A stretch of DNA of 42,631 bases from Actinomycetota bacterium (lineage in GTDB: Bacteria; Actinomycetota; Aquicultoria; Aquicultorales; JAMCWL01): contig JAMCWL010000102.1 in NCBI GenBank assembly GCA_023481285.1, positions 756 to 43,386 of the forward strand, in the 5' to 3' direction. Position 1 is the stretch's first letter; each line of letters opens with the position of its first letter. This document shows, piece after piece, positions 1 to 8,013 of this stretch. The notes under the pieces were generated by a model that did no database searches, had not been told where the DNA came from, and saw only the letters and a program-made list of their open reading frames with translations. Made by a program: the position numbers and the translations under genes.

Positions 1-2
1 TC

Positions 3-2570
3 GTCAAGTACAAGACGATGTCGGGACGGTACAGCCCCTACATCCCCGGCTGGGACTGTCACGGCCAGCCGATAGAGCACAACGTCGAGAAAGAGTTGGG
101 TGCAGAGAAAGCACAAATCAGTCAGGCGGGGTTCCGCGAACTCTGCCGTGATTACGCCATGCGCTTCGTCGACCGGCAGAGGAGCGAGTTCAAGCGGCTG
201 GGCGTCATCGGCGACTGGAATGACCCATATCTAACGCTCAAACCGGAGTACGAGGCGACCAACGTGCGCATCTTCGGCGAGCTCTACAGACGGGGCCTGG
301 TATACAAGGGCCGTAAGTCGATCCACTGGTGCTGGCGGGATAAGACGGCGCTTGCCGAGGCCGAGATCGAGTACTGGGATGAGGAATCCCCCTCGATCTA
401 CGTGAGATTTTTCCTGAAGAGCGACTTTGCGCCTCTGGCCAAGTATCCTGAACCCAAGTGGATCGTCATCTGGACGACGACCCCCTGGACGCTCCCGGGG
501 AACGTCGCCGTCGCCCTCCACCCAACGGCCGCTTATGTCGCGGCGAGGACGAGGGAGTACGATATCCTCATTGTCGCCGAAGCGCTCCTCGATGACTTCA
601 TGACGAAGATCGGCGTCGAAAATTACGAAGTCCTGGAGCGATTCAAGGGCTCTGAAATGGAGTTTCAGCTCTGTAGGCAGCCGGTCTTTGAAGATAAGGA
701 CGCGGTTGTTGTCCTCGCGGACTACGTGGCGCTGGACACCGGGACGGGCGCCGTCCACACCGCCCCCGGGCATGGCGCCGAGGACTTCGCCACCGGTCTC
801 AAGTACAAGCTGCCTTCGCCATGCCCCGTCGACGAGGAAGGGCGCTTCACGTCGGAAGCTGGCAGGTTCGCCGGCCTTCACATCTACGACGGCAACCATG
901 CCATTCTGGAAGATCTTGATGAAAGAGGCTTGCTTCTCTACCAATCGACGATCACCCACTCCTATCCTCACTGCTGGCGTTCGAAAACCCCGGTCATCTT
1001 CCGGGCGACCGAGCAGTGGTTCGTCTGTATGGAGGATGGCGACATAGAGCTCCGTGACGAAGCGCTCAGGGTGATTGGTGAGGTCAACTGGATACCAGAT
1101 TGGAGCATCCGGCGGATCAGCGGCATGGTTGAGGGTCGTCCTGACTGGTGCATCTCTCGCCAGCGCTCCTGGGGCGTGCCCATACCCGCGTTTTACTGCG
1201 AGGAATGTGGCGAGGTGCTGGTCGCAGAGGAGACGATCGATGCCGTCGCCGACCTCTTCGAACGCGAAGGGGCGGACGCCTGGTTCAAGAAGGAGGCCTC
1301 CGAGATACTGCCGGGGGGCATGACCTGTCCAAAATGCAACGCCTCCTCCTTCAGAAAGGAGACGGACATCCTGGATGTCTGGTTCGAGTCGGGCGTCTCG
1401 CACGAAGCGGTCCTGAAGAATCGCCCGGAGCTGAGGTGGCCGGCCGATCTCTACCTGGAGGGAAGCGATCAGCACCGGGGCTGGTTCCAGTCGTCTCTTT
1501 TGACCTCGGTTGGCACACGTGAGAGGGCTCCATATGAGGCGGTTTTGACCCATGGATTCGTTGTCGACGAGGTCGGGCGGAAGATGTCCAAGTCTCTGGG
1601 AAACGTGGTCGACCCCCTCAAGGTCATCGAGCAATCCGGTGCGGACGTATTGCGACTCTGGGTCGCCTCGAGCGATTACACGGTCGACGTCGCCATCGGC
1701 CCTGAAATATTAAGGCACGTCGGCGAGGCCTACCGGCGGATAAGGAACACCTTCCGTTTTCTCCTCGGAAACCTTTACGATTTCGATCCGGGGACCGGTT
1801 TCCTGGCGTACGACCGGATGCAGGAGATCGACAGATGGGCGCTTCACGAGCTTGAAGAGCTCAAGAGGACGGCCAAAAAAGCCTATGAGAGCTACCGGTA
1901 TCACGTCGTATACCGCTCCCTTTACGACTTTTGCGTGATCGAGATGAGCTCTTTGTACCTCGACATCTTGAAGGACAGGCTCTACGCGTCGGCGGCGGAC
2001 TCCCCGGAGCGCAGAAGCGCCCAGACTGTTCTCCACGAGATACTGGTCACCCTGGCCAAGATCTTATCGCCGATACTTGCCTTCACCTGCGAGGAGGTGT
2101 GGAAGAGCATTCCGAATGCGGAGCGAGATGCTCTTCCGAGCGTTCACCTGGTGGATTGGCCTGCGTCGAGGGACGAGTATTACGATCCCGAGCTTGGTGC
2201 TCGCTGGCAGCGGCTCTTTAAATTCAGGAGCGAAACAGCTAAGGCCATCGAGGTGGCCAGGAACGCCGGGCTTATCGGGAGTTCGCTCGAGGCAAAGATA
2301 GATATCTACGCGAACGCGGAGGATTTCGCCTTCCTTCAGGAGTATGAAGCCGATATCCCGACCGTCTTCATCGTCTCCGAAGCAAAGATTCGCTCGAGTG
2401 AAGAAGCGCCGGCGGATGCGATGATGAGTGAAGCGATCCCGGGATTCGCCGCGCGCGTTACGAGAGCTTCCGGGGTGAAATGCGAGCGATGCTGGCGATA
2501 TGAGCCGTCGGTGGGCGCCGAAAAGAAGTATCCGGGCCTTTGTGCTCGTTGTGCGCAGGTGCTAGGGTAG
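3..2570 (+). CDS. ileS: Isoleucyl-tRNA synthetase, 5'-truncated by window edge
   Basis: Charges tRNA-Ile with isoleucine in the cytoplasm. The reading frame is open from base 3, where residues VKYKT precede the first ATG at 18, so the true start and the HIGH motif lie upstream of the window. Visible class I landmarks are the PGWDCHGQPIE segment, the CP1 editing-domain motif TTTPWTLPGN, an internal CEEC/CPKC zinc site, the KMSKS loop (nt about 1582-1596) and the C-terminal zinc finger CERC...CARC (nt about 2480-2565). About 850 residues are present, consistent with a bacterial IleRS of around 920-940. A long antisense reading frame (231-1634) is only a shadow. It stands first in a conserved run with the DksA-like gene and lspA. 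Confidence 0.97.
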   Translation, partial: VKYKTMSGRYSPYIPGWDCHGQPIEHNVEKELGAEKAQISQAGFRELCRDYAMRFVDRQRSEFKRLGVIGDWNDPYLTLKPEYEATNVRIFGELYRRGLVYKGRKSIHWCWRDKTALAEAEIEYWDEESPSIYVRFFLKSDFAPLAKYPEPKWIVIWTTTPWTLPGNVAVALHPTAAYVAARTREYDILIVAEALLDDFMTKIGVENYEVLERFKGSEMEFQLCRQPVFEDKDAVVVLADYVALDTGTGAVHTAPGHGAEDFATGLKYKLPSPCPVDEEGRFTSEAGRFAGLHIYDGNHAILEDLDERGLLLYQSTITHSYPHCWRSKTPVIFRATEQWFVCMEDGDIELRDEALRVIGEVNWIPDWSIRRISGMVEGRPDWCISRQRSWGVPIPAFYCEECGEVLVAEETIDAVADLFEREGADAWFKKEASEILPGGMTCPKCNASSFRKETDILDVWFESGVSHEAVLKNRPELRWPADLYLEGSDQHRGWFQSSLLTSVGTRERAPYEAVLTHGFVVDEVGRKMSKSLGNVVDPLKVIEQSGADVLRLWVASSDYTVDVAIGPEILRHVGEAYRRIRNTFRFLLGNLYDFDPGTGFLAYDRMQEIDRWALHELEELKRTAKKAYESYRYHVVYRSLYDFCVIEMSSLYLDILKDRLYASAADSPERRSAQTVLHEILVTLAKILSPILAFTCEEVWKSIPNAERDALPSVHLVDWPASRDEYYDPELGARWQRLFKFRSETAKAIEVARNAGLIGSSLEAKIDIYANAEDFAFLQEYEADIPTVFIVSEAKIRSSEEAPADAMMSEAIPGFAARVTRASGVKCERCWRYEPSVGAEKKYPGLCARCAQVLG

Positions 2571-2755
2571 TGCGATTCACGAGCAATTGGCCGTCATTCA
2601 TGAGGGGCAACGCCGGTGGCGCGGAAGCTGGTGGCGTGCGAGAGAACCGTTGTGTGCGGGACTCGCGGCGTGCTTGAGCTCGCTGGGTAAAAAGTAGTGA
2701 GTGCGAAAGCGCGGAAGCCGCGCACCGCGCGGAGGCAAGGTTGGAGGCGAACCGG

Positions 2756-3124
2756 ATGAAAGAGAAGGACCTGCAGAACTTTATGAACAAGCTTCTAAAG
2801 GAGAAGCGGCGACTGGAGGGTGAGCTAAAGGCATTTGCACTGGATCTGGCCGAAAACCAGGCGGCGTGGAGCGGGGAGCACTCGTATGAAAACCACCTGG
2901 CGGACCTGGGAACGGACACGGCGATGCGCGAGACGGACGTCTCCTTCGAATATAACGTGCGGGATCTATTGAACAGGGTGAATGACGCTCTGGCTCGCAT
3001 CGATGATGGCACATACGGCTTGTGCAAGGTGTGCGGCAAACCCATACCGGTTGAAAGGCTGAGAGCAATTCCATGGGCCGACCTCTGCATCGAAGATAAG
3101 AGAAAAGAAGAGATGGGGCCGTAA
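2756..3124 (+). CDS. DksA/TraR-family zinc finger protein
   Basis: Small coiled-coil plus zinc-finger protein of the DksA/TraR/YteA group, which act at the RNA polymerase secondary channel or are uncharacterised homologues. The N-terminal half is charged and helical. The C-terminal half has CKVCGKPIP followed by LCIEDK, so three cysteines are seen and the usual fourth is replaced by Asp. Start: ATG 2756 has GGAGG at 2743-2747 at ideal spacing. A TTG at 2741 also has an upstream GGAGG and would add five residues (MEANR). A gene of this family between ileS and lspA is common in Gram-positive genomes. Family assignment is firm, function is inferred. Confidence 0.85.
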   Translation: MKEKDLQNFMNKLLKEKRRLEGELKAFALDLAENQAAWSGEHSYENHLADLGTDTAMRETDVSFEYNVRDLLNRVNDALARIDDGTYGLCKVCGKPIPVERLRAIPWADLCIEDKRKEEMGP

Positions 3125-3127
3125 AGC

Positions 3128-3320
3128 GGACGCTAGACACTGGATATTGGACGCTGGACACAGGATATTTGGACGCTGGACGTTGGACGCTAGACACTGG
3201 ACACTGGACGCTGGACACAGGATATTTGGACGCTGGACGTTGGACGCTGGACACTGAACACTGGGTATTGGACGCTATAGATATTGGATACGAGACGCTG
3301 GACGCTGGATGCTGGATTTT
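3128..3320. repeat. Degenerate tandem repeat array of GGACGCTGGACACT-type units
   Basis: About 190 bp between the zinc-finger gene and lspA consist of imperfect 12-22 bp units built on GGACGCTGGACACTGGATATT-like words. One 43-bp stretch occurs twice exactly (3149-3191 and 3206-3248). Related low-complexity sequence (AGGTATCAGGTATCCGGTATC) continues at about 3430-3455 into the lspA leader. Antisense frames through it give repetitive SSVQRPASK-like peptides that are not genes. Confidence 0.85.
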
Positions 3321-3476
3321 GCTTGACTTTGGTGCTTGACTTTGGCTTATAGCAACTTATAGCAAGGTTTTGGTTTGCGCGCATCCGAAGCGCGCATCCG
3401 GCGTCCGCATCCGGAGTTCGTATGCATATCAGGTATCAGGTATCCGGTATCGGGCGTCCGCTTTTTGGAGGTTCTA

Positions 3477-3953
3477 GTGGTCCTTGTCATGGCGGTTGTC
3501 GTCGTCCTCGCCGACCAGCTTAGCAAGTTCCTTATTAGGCTGAGCCTTGTCGAAGGGGCGACGACCCCGATAATCAAGAATATCTTTCACATCACCTATG
3601 TCAGAAACGCGGGGGCGGCTTTTGGGCTGTTTCCCGACCGACCCGCCTTCCTCGTTGCCGTCAGCGCGACCATCGTCTTGGCCATTATTGTCTATTACTT
3701 CAGCTACCGCCCGTCAAAACCGGTCGTCAGAGCGGCGCTCGGCCTGGAGCTAGGTGGCGCGGTCGGAAATCTCATTGACCGCCTCGTCAACGGGAGAGTA
3801 ACGGACTTTCTTGAGATTCGAAACGTCTGGCCGGTTTTCAACCTGGCCGACTCGGCTATCGTCGCCGGCGCCGTTCTTCTAGCCATAGCGCTGATCTTCT
3901 TTTCGCCGGATGCGCCGGATGAGCGGCAAGCGAAAAGCAAGGCGGGTGATTGA
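3477..3953 (+). CDS. lspA: Lipoprotein signal peptidase (signal peptidase II)
   Basis: Membrane aspartic protease that cleaves the signal peptide of prolipoproteins after diacylglyceryl modification. Four hydrophobic segments are visible. The two catalytic Asp lie in GNLIDRL and FNLADSAI, and the VRNAGAAFG segment is also typical of the family. Start: GTG 3477 has GGAGG at 3467-3471 and gives 158 residues, the normal size. The longer open frame from 3375 would translate intergenic repeat sequence and is rejected. The stop overlaps the start of lgt, so the two enzymes of lipoprotein maturation are translationally linked. Confidence 0.95.
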   Translation: MVLVMAVVVVLADQLSKFLIRLSLVEGATTPIIKNIFHITYVRNAGAAFGLFPDRPAFLVAVSATIVLAIIVYYFSYRPSKPVVRAALGLELGGAVGNLIDRLVNGRVTDFLEIRNVWPVFNLADSAIVAGAVLLAIALIFFSPDAPDERQAKSKAGD

Positions 3954-4735
3954 TCTTGTGGCCCGTTCTATTTAAGTTCGGCGGTTTCACGATCTATAGT
4001 TTCGGCTTTCTCCTCGCCGTGGCTTTTCTCGCCTCCATCTTAATTGCTCGAAGAGAGCTGTCCCGGAAGGGCATGGAAGCGGACTTGGCCTACGACCTCG
4101 CGATCTACGCCATGATAGGCGGCCTCGCGGGCGGTCGGGTGGCGTATGTCCTCGGGCACTTGGAGGAGTTCGCCGGCAAGCCTCTCTCGGCCCTAGCGAT
4201 CTGGCAGGGCGGGCTCGTCTTCTACGGGGGCCTCGCCGGAGGCACCCTGGCGGTTCTCTCTCTTTTATGGCGGAGGGGTCTCAAAACCGGCAAGATCGCC
4301 GATGTGATCGCGCCCTGTCTCGCCGTCGGCTCGGCCATCGGGCGCCTGGGATGCTTTTCGAATGGCTGCTGCTATGGCGCATCGACAAAGTTGCCCTGGG
4401 CCGTCACCTTCACCGACCCCCGGTCGGCGGCCCCTCTCGGCATCGCCATGCACCCGACGCAGCTCTACGAGTTCGGCTATAACATCGTCATCTTCGCCAT
4501 CCTTTGGTCTCTCCGAAAAAAGGTCGAGGCGGACGGTCTTATCTTCTGGCTCTATATCGGTCTCTATGGGGTCTTCCGGCTCGTCGTCGAATTCTTGCGC
4601 GTAAGGCCGATACTCGTCCTCGGTCTCGGAGGCTCCCAACTCTTCAGTCTGGCCATGATTGCGGCGTCCATCTTGATGATCGGCTTCAAATATGCGGGCG
4701 GACGAAATGAGGTCGGAAATCAGGCTGAAGCATAA
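3950..4735 (+). CDS. lgt: Prolipoprotein diacylglyceryl transferase
   Basis: Integral membrane enzyme that transfers diacylglycerol from phosphatidylglycerol to the lipobox cysteine, the step before LspA. The family signature GRLGCFSNGCCYG is at nt about 4340-4378, followed by HPTQLYEFGYN. Seven or so hydrophobic helices are apparent over 261 residues, a usual length. Start: TTG 3950 overlaps the lspA stop; TTG 3956 is equally possible. Its position directly between lspA and the rluD-type gene, overlapping both, indicates one transcript. Confidence 0.95.
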   Translation: MILWPVLFKFGGFTIYSFGFLLAVAFLASILIARRELSRKGMEADLAYDLAIYAMIGGLAGGRVAYVLGHLEEFAGKPLSALAIWQGGLVFYGGLAGGTLAVLSLLWRRGLKTGKIADVIAPCLAVGSAIGRLGCFSNGCCYGASTKLPWAVTFTDPRSAAPLGIAMHPTQLYEFGYNIVIFAILWSLRKKVEADGLIFWLYIGLYGVFRLVVEFLRVRPILVLGLGGSQLFSLAMIAASILMIGFKYAGGRNEVGNQAEA

Positions 4736-5672
4736 GGTTTCGACCGAAGAATCGGGGAAGAGGCTGGACGCCCTGCTCGCCGGGGAGGAGGGCGTGTCTT
4801 CACGGAGCTTCGCCCAGAAGCTGATTGAGAAGGGCCTGGTAACCGTCGGCGGTCGGGCGGCGGATAAGAATTACCGGGTGCGAGAGGAAGACCTCGTTGA
4901 ATACGTCATCCCGCCGCCGAGGGAGCTGGCGGTCGAGCCCGAACCCATTCCCCTCGACGTGCGCTACGAGGATGCCGACCTCATCGTCCTCTCGAAGCCA
5001 GCCGGGATGGTCGTTCATCCCGCTTACGGCCACTATACGGGAACCCTCGTCAACGCCCTTCTCGCCCACACGAAGGATCTCTCCGGCATCGGCGGAGTGC
5101 TCCGCCCCGGCATCGTCCACCGCCTGGACAAGGAGACCTCCGGCCTCATGCTCGTCGCCAAAAACGACCTCGCCCACCAGGCTCTAAGCCGGGACCTCAG
5201 AGAGAGAAAGATCAAGCGAACCTACCTGGCGCTCGTCCATGGGCGCTTCCGAGAGACTGAAGGTGTGGTCGAGGCGCCGATCGGGAGGAGCTCCCGCGAC
5301 CGCCAAAGGATGGCGGTCCACGCCCCGGTCGCCCGGGAAGCCGTCAGCCGCTACCTGGTCGTCGAGGAGCTGGGCGATTACTCGCTCGTCGAGGTCTCCC
5401 TGGAGACCGGGCGAACCCATCAAATACGCGTACACATGGCGCACATTCACCACCCGGTCGCCGCCGACCCGACCTACGGCTTTCGCAAAGAGCGAAAGGA
5501 GCTCGGCCTGACCAGGCAATTCCTCCACGCATATAAGCTGCGCTTCATCCACCCGCGAACCGGCCGGGAGATGGAGTTCGCCGACCCTCTTCCCAAAGAC
5601 CTCTCGGGGGCGCTGGAGGAGCTCAGGCGCAGGGCCGGAAGGCTGAATAATAAGAGGTACGAATTGCCATGA
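4707..5672 (+). CDS. rluD: RluA/RluD-family 23S rRNA pseudouridine synthase
   Basis: Converts uridines of large-subunit rRNA to pseudouridine. An N-terminal S4-like RNA-binding domain (GKRLDALL...SRSFAQKLIEKGLVTV) is followed by the catalytic domain with HRLDKETSGLML, whose Asp is the nucleophile, and RTHQIRVHMAHIHHPV. The length of about 321 residues fits. ATG 4707 has GGGCGG just upstream; ATG 4692 (five residues longer) lacks an SD. The start overlaps the end of lgt. The exact target uridines cannot be told from sequence, so the rluD symbol is family-level. It is the last housekeeping gene before the accessory island. Confidence 0.9.
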   Translation: MRSEIRLKHKVSTEESGKRLDALLAGEEGVSSRSFAQKLIEKGLVTVGGRAADKNYRVREEDLVEYVIPPPRELAVEPEPIPLDVRYEDADLIVLSKPAGMVVHPAYGHYTGTLVNALLAHTKDLSGIGGVLRPGIVHRLDKETSGLMLVAKNDLAHQALSRDLRERKIKRTYLALVHGRFRETEGVVEAPIGRSSRDRQRMAVHAPVAREAVSRYLVVEELGDYSLVEVSLETGRTHQIRVHMAHIHHPVAADPTYGFRKERKELGLTRQFLHAYKLRFIHPRTGREMEFADPLPKDLSGALEELRRRAGRLNNKRYELP

Positions 5673-5759
5673 TTCGGAGGGAAATCTCTTCGCTAGTGAG
5701 GCCGCTTAACCAATTCTTACCGCAAGCTGTAAGCTATGGCTCTACCGGCTCCAATAATG

Positions 5760-6236
5760 TTAAAACTGTTCAATCATCGATTCGGCCATCGCAGCTAGCT
5801 CCGAGAACGCAAGATTCTTCGCGGATCGGGACATATCCCCGATGACGTACTCAACGCCGCTGTTCCAAAAGGTCAGGGAATTGGCACCCAGCATTCCGTT
5901 CCCATATAGGAGATAGTGAGCTGTTACGCCTCTAATGCTAACCAGGTCATGCTTGTCCAATCCGACCGGTTCCGATGATCCATCCGATCTCACGTCCGCG
6001 ACCGCCACAAAGGATTTAATGGGAACCGTCTCGGTCGTTCCGTCCGGACGGCGCCTCTCCGTGTTTAGCACCGGGGGATTGGCATCCATGGCATAATCCG
6101 GCTTCTCCGGCTTCAGGTAAGCTTCAATGCTTATTTCGTTAGCGGTGGTGCGGTACAGGATTGAAATCGACCCAGATCCATAGACCTTGATTTCTTCACC
6201 AACCGCCCTTTTGAGCCCGGAGATTTGATAGGAGAA
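5760..6236 (-). pseudogene. DUF4367-like protein, N-terminus lost
   Basis: On the minus strand the frame stays open from about 6293 to the stop at 5760, but its first ATG is at 6089. Upstream residues such as GLKRAVGEEIKVYGSGS and ISILYRTTANEISIEAYL read as real protein. The C-terminal part has VSIRGVTAHYLLYGNG, NSLTFWNSGVEYVIGD and a helix ending AESMIEQF. This resembles DUF4367-type domains found at the end of extracytoplasmic anti-sigma or lipoprotein-like proteins. No signal peptide or membrane segment remains. The N-terminal end lies at the same point where the neighbouring plus-strand gene also loses its N-terminus. Family call is tentative. Confidence 0.45.
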
Positions 6237-6704
6237 TTCGAGCGAGAGGAACGCGACTTCGAGGTGTTGGCGGAAGAAGCGCAGACTATTATTCTAACAA
6301 TCGGCGGAATAAAAACATCCTTTTTTTACGACCGATACCCTTTGGCTGCCCCGCAAAGTCGCCTTCACTCGATACCACTGGCCAAGATGGAGGAGATAGC
6401 GTCCATGAAATTACTAGCAGTTTCTCAGAGAGGCGCCAAGCGAGACTTCATCGATCTTTTTTTTGTGATGCACCAGGTGCCTTTCGACAGGATCGCAAAT
6501 ACTCTGGTCGAGCGGTATGGCTCTCATCGGATAAATCCGGTACACATCGGAAAATCGATAGTCTTTTTTGATGACGCCGGGTCCGACCCCGATCCCGATT
6601 ACATGCCAGGATTTGCGAGAGATTGGCAAGAGATAGAAGAGTTTTTTAAAAGCCGTGTCAAGCAAATCGTTCTTGAGATCGAGGCCGCTAAGAAGCGAAT
6701 ATAG
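6225..6704 (+). pseudogene. AbiEii/AbiGii-type nucleotidyltransferase, N-terminally truncated
   Basis: Residues DFEVLAEEAQTIILTIGGIKTSFF, AKMEEIASMKLLAVSQRGAKRDFIDLFF match the C-terminal two thirds of the AbiEii-like nucleotidyltransferase toxin family. The N-terminal GGT-type motif and the D-x-D catalytic segment that should precede them are absent: only TTG 6225 can start the frame and a stop lies at 6162. At 159 residues it is shorter than the usual 200-250. Without the catalytic motif it is probably inactive. The break coincides with the 5' end of the minus-strand DUF4367-like fragment, suggesting a deletion that removed both divergent starts. Confidence 0.65.
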
Positions 6705-6718
6705 CCCTCCCGGGCTTT

Positions 6719-6745
6719 AGCTATGAGCTATGAGCTATGAGCTCC
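6719..6745. repeat. Short tandem repeat CTATGAG x3
   Basis: Three exact copies of CTATGAG at 6721-6741, directly after the truncated AbiEii-like gene. The related AGCTATC/AGCTATT repeat recurs near 39955-39985. Confidence 0.8.
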
Positions 6746-6758
6746 TTCGGGGCCTGCG

Positions 6759-7691
6759 TCATCCGGGGCTGCGGCCCTGGCGGACTCCGACATTTATGAG
6801 AGGCTTCGCCGGCCCAATCAACTTGGACTGATGCGAATCCCGTGAGCGCCGAGGCGCTGAGGTCGCGACCGCTTTGCTTCCTTGCGGCAGCTTTGAATTC
6901 CGCTCGCCGGAGAGCGTTTTGATGCGAGACTTAAGCTCCTTGACGACCGCTTCGAGATCCTCGACCGTCTTGAGGTTTATCTCGATCCTAATGGACCTGT
7001 GCCGGGGTTCCAACCGCAGGCGGGAGCCGGCGTTCGTGTCGCAGACGATGGGTTTGAATATCGGCGCGCCTTCGCCATGGCCCCCATCCCGATCGATCAT
7101 CGAGCCGACCAGGACCTCCAGGTCCCTTACCGAGAGATCGTCCTTGAGTACCTGCTTGAACGCTTGCTCTCTAAGTTCTGGCCTATCGTTAAGCTTTAGC
7201 AAGTAGCGCCCGTGGGCCGGGGTGATCCGGCGGGCGCGCAGCGCGTCAAGGATGGGTTTGGGCAGAGAAAACAGCGAGAGCAAGGCATTGATATAGCGCT
7301 CGGTTTTGCCGAGGGCCGAGGCGAGCTCCGATGGCTTACGGCCGAATTTCTTGGAAAGGATGTTTACGGCCTCGGCCTGGTCCCAGGTGTCAAGCCCCGC
7401 CCGGACGGCGTTGGTTACGAGGGCTCTCTCGATACCGGCGCCTTTTCCCTCCTCTACCACCAGGACGGGTATTTTTTCTTCGTCCCCGGCGCCGTTCAGC
7501 TTCAGCGCCTCCAACCTTCTTCGACCGTCGAGGACGGGGTATCTCCCGCCGCTACCCATGCTTGCGATAAGAGGGCAGATGACGCCCTTGCTTTTGATGG
7601 ACGCCGCCAGCTCGGTCAAGGTTTTGTCCTCGCCGCTTCTTAATTCGACCGCCAATTCGAGCTGGGATAGGTTGATGAATTTCAGCTCCAT
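6759..7691 (-). CDS. ParB/Spo0J-family nucleoid-partition-like DNA-binding protein
   Basis: Carries the ParB N-terminal CTPase/nuclease-like domain (LAASIKSKGVICPLIAS, YPVLDGRRRLEALK, VTNAVRAGLDTWDQAEAV) and a helix-turn-helix region (GRKPSELASALGKTERYINALLSLFSLP), followed by a basic, low-complexity C-terminus. The canonical GERRxRA of chromosomal ParB is replaced by DGRRRLEA. No parA lies next to it, so it is an orphan, plasmid/ICE-type or regulatory ParB. Start: ATG at 7691 has GGGAG at good spacing; the longer frame to 7748 lacks an SD and would run through a palindrome. It is divergent from the WYL regulator at 8014. Confidence 0.8.
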   Translation of the reverse strand: MELKFINLSQLELAVELRSGEDKTLTELAASIKSKGVICPLIASMGSGGRYPVLDGRRRLEALKLNGAGDEEKIPVLVVEEGKGAGIERALVTNAVRAGLDTWDQAEAVNILSKKFGRKPSELASALGKTERYINALLSLFSLPKPILDALRARRITPAHGRYLLKLNDRPELREQAFKQVLKDDLSVRDLEVLVGSMIDRDGGHGEGAPIFKPIVCDTNAGSRLRLEPRHRSIRIEINLKTVEDLEAVVKELKSRIKTLSGERNSKLPQGSKAVATSAPRRSRDSHQSKLIGPAKPLINVGVRQGRSPG

Positions 7692-7717
7692 TACAACTCC
7701 CACCCGCCGGTTTGATC

Positions 7718-7731
7718 GGAACTCGAGTTCC
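7718..7731. promoter_or_regulatory. 14-bp perfect palindrome upstream of parB, candidate operator
   Basis: GGAACTCGAGTTCC is perfectly self-complementary and lies 27 bp upstream of the preferred parB start. The identical 14-mer recurs at 11871-11884. A match by chance at two noncoding places in 42 kb is unlikely, so a shared DNA-binding protein, perhaps this ParB, is inferred. Confidence 0.5.
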
Positions 7732-7741
7732 CTTGCTATTA

Positions 7742-7770
7742 TTGACAATTAATATGTCGGTTTATATGTA
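7742..7770 (+). promoter_or_regulatory. Candidate sigma-70-type promoter in the parB/WYL divergent region
   Basis: TTGACA (7742-7747) and TATGTA (7765-7770) with a 17-bp spacer on the plus strand, pointing to the WYL gene at 8014. This would leave a leader of about 235 nt. The remaining intergenic DNA (7771-8013) is AT-rich and shows no gene. Confidence 0.4.
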
Positions 7771-8013
7771 GAACGACTTTAGGGTTACTGGCTATAGATC
7801 GCTAAGCTGCAGGCGGCTTTCATAAGCGGCGTAATTTGATGTATGTAAGCCAACGGTCGAAGCCTTTGAGCTTTTTCATATGGATTGAAAAATTAGGAAT
7901 TATTGTTAAACCAAAGCGACTGCTTGCTTTTATCAAGAAGTAGCGAAAAATGCTAGATCGCTTTCCAAAGCAACGGTCTTCGTCTAGTATTACTTGAGGG
8001 ATGGGTAATTGCC

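Noticed and set aside
231-1634. 467-residue minus-strand open frame
   Set aside because: Antisense to ileS. It has no recognisable motif and reflects the GC-rich codon use of the real gene.
2458-3384. Minus-strand open frames through the tandem repeats (SSVQRPASK-like peptides)
   Set aside because: Translation of low-complexity DNA; no start signal, no family.
3375-3476. N-terminal extension of lspA from ATG 3375
   Set aside because: It translates the repeat leader (SGIRYPVSGVRF-like). GTG 3477 has a strong SD and gives the normal length.
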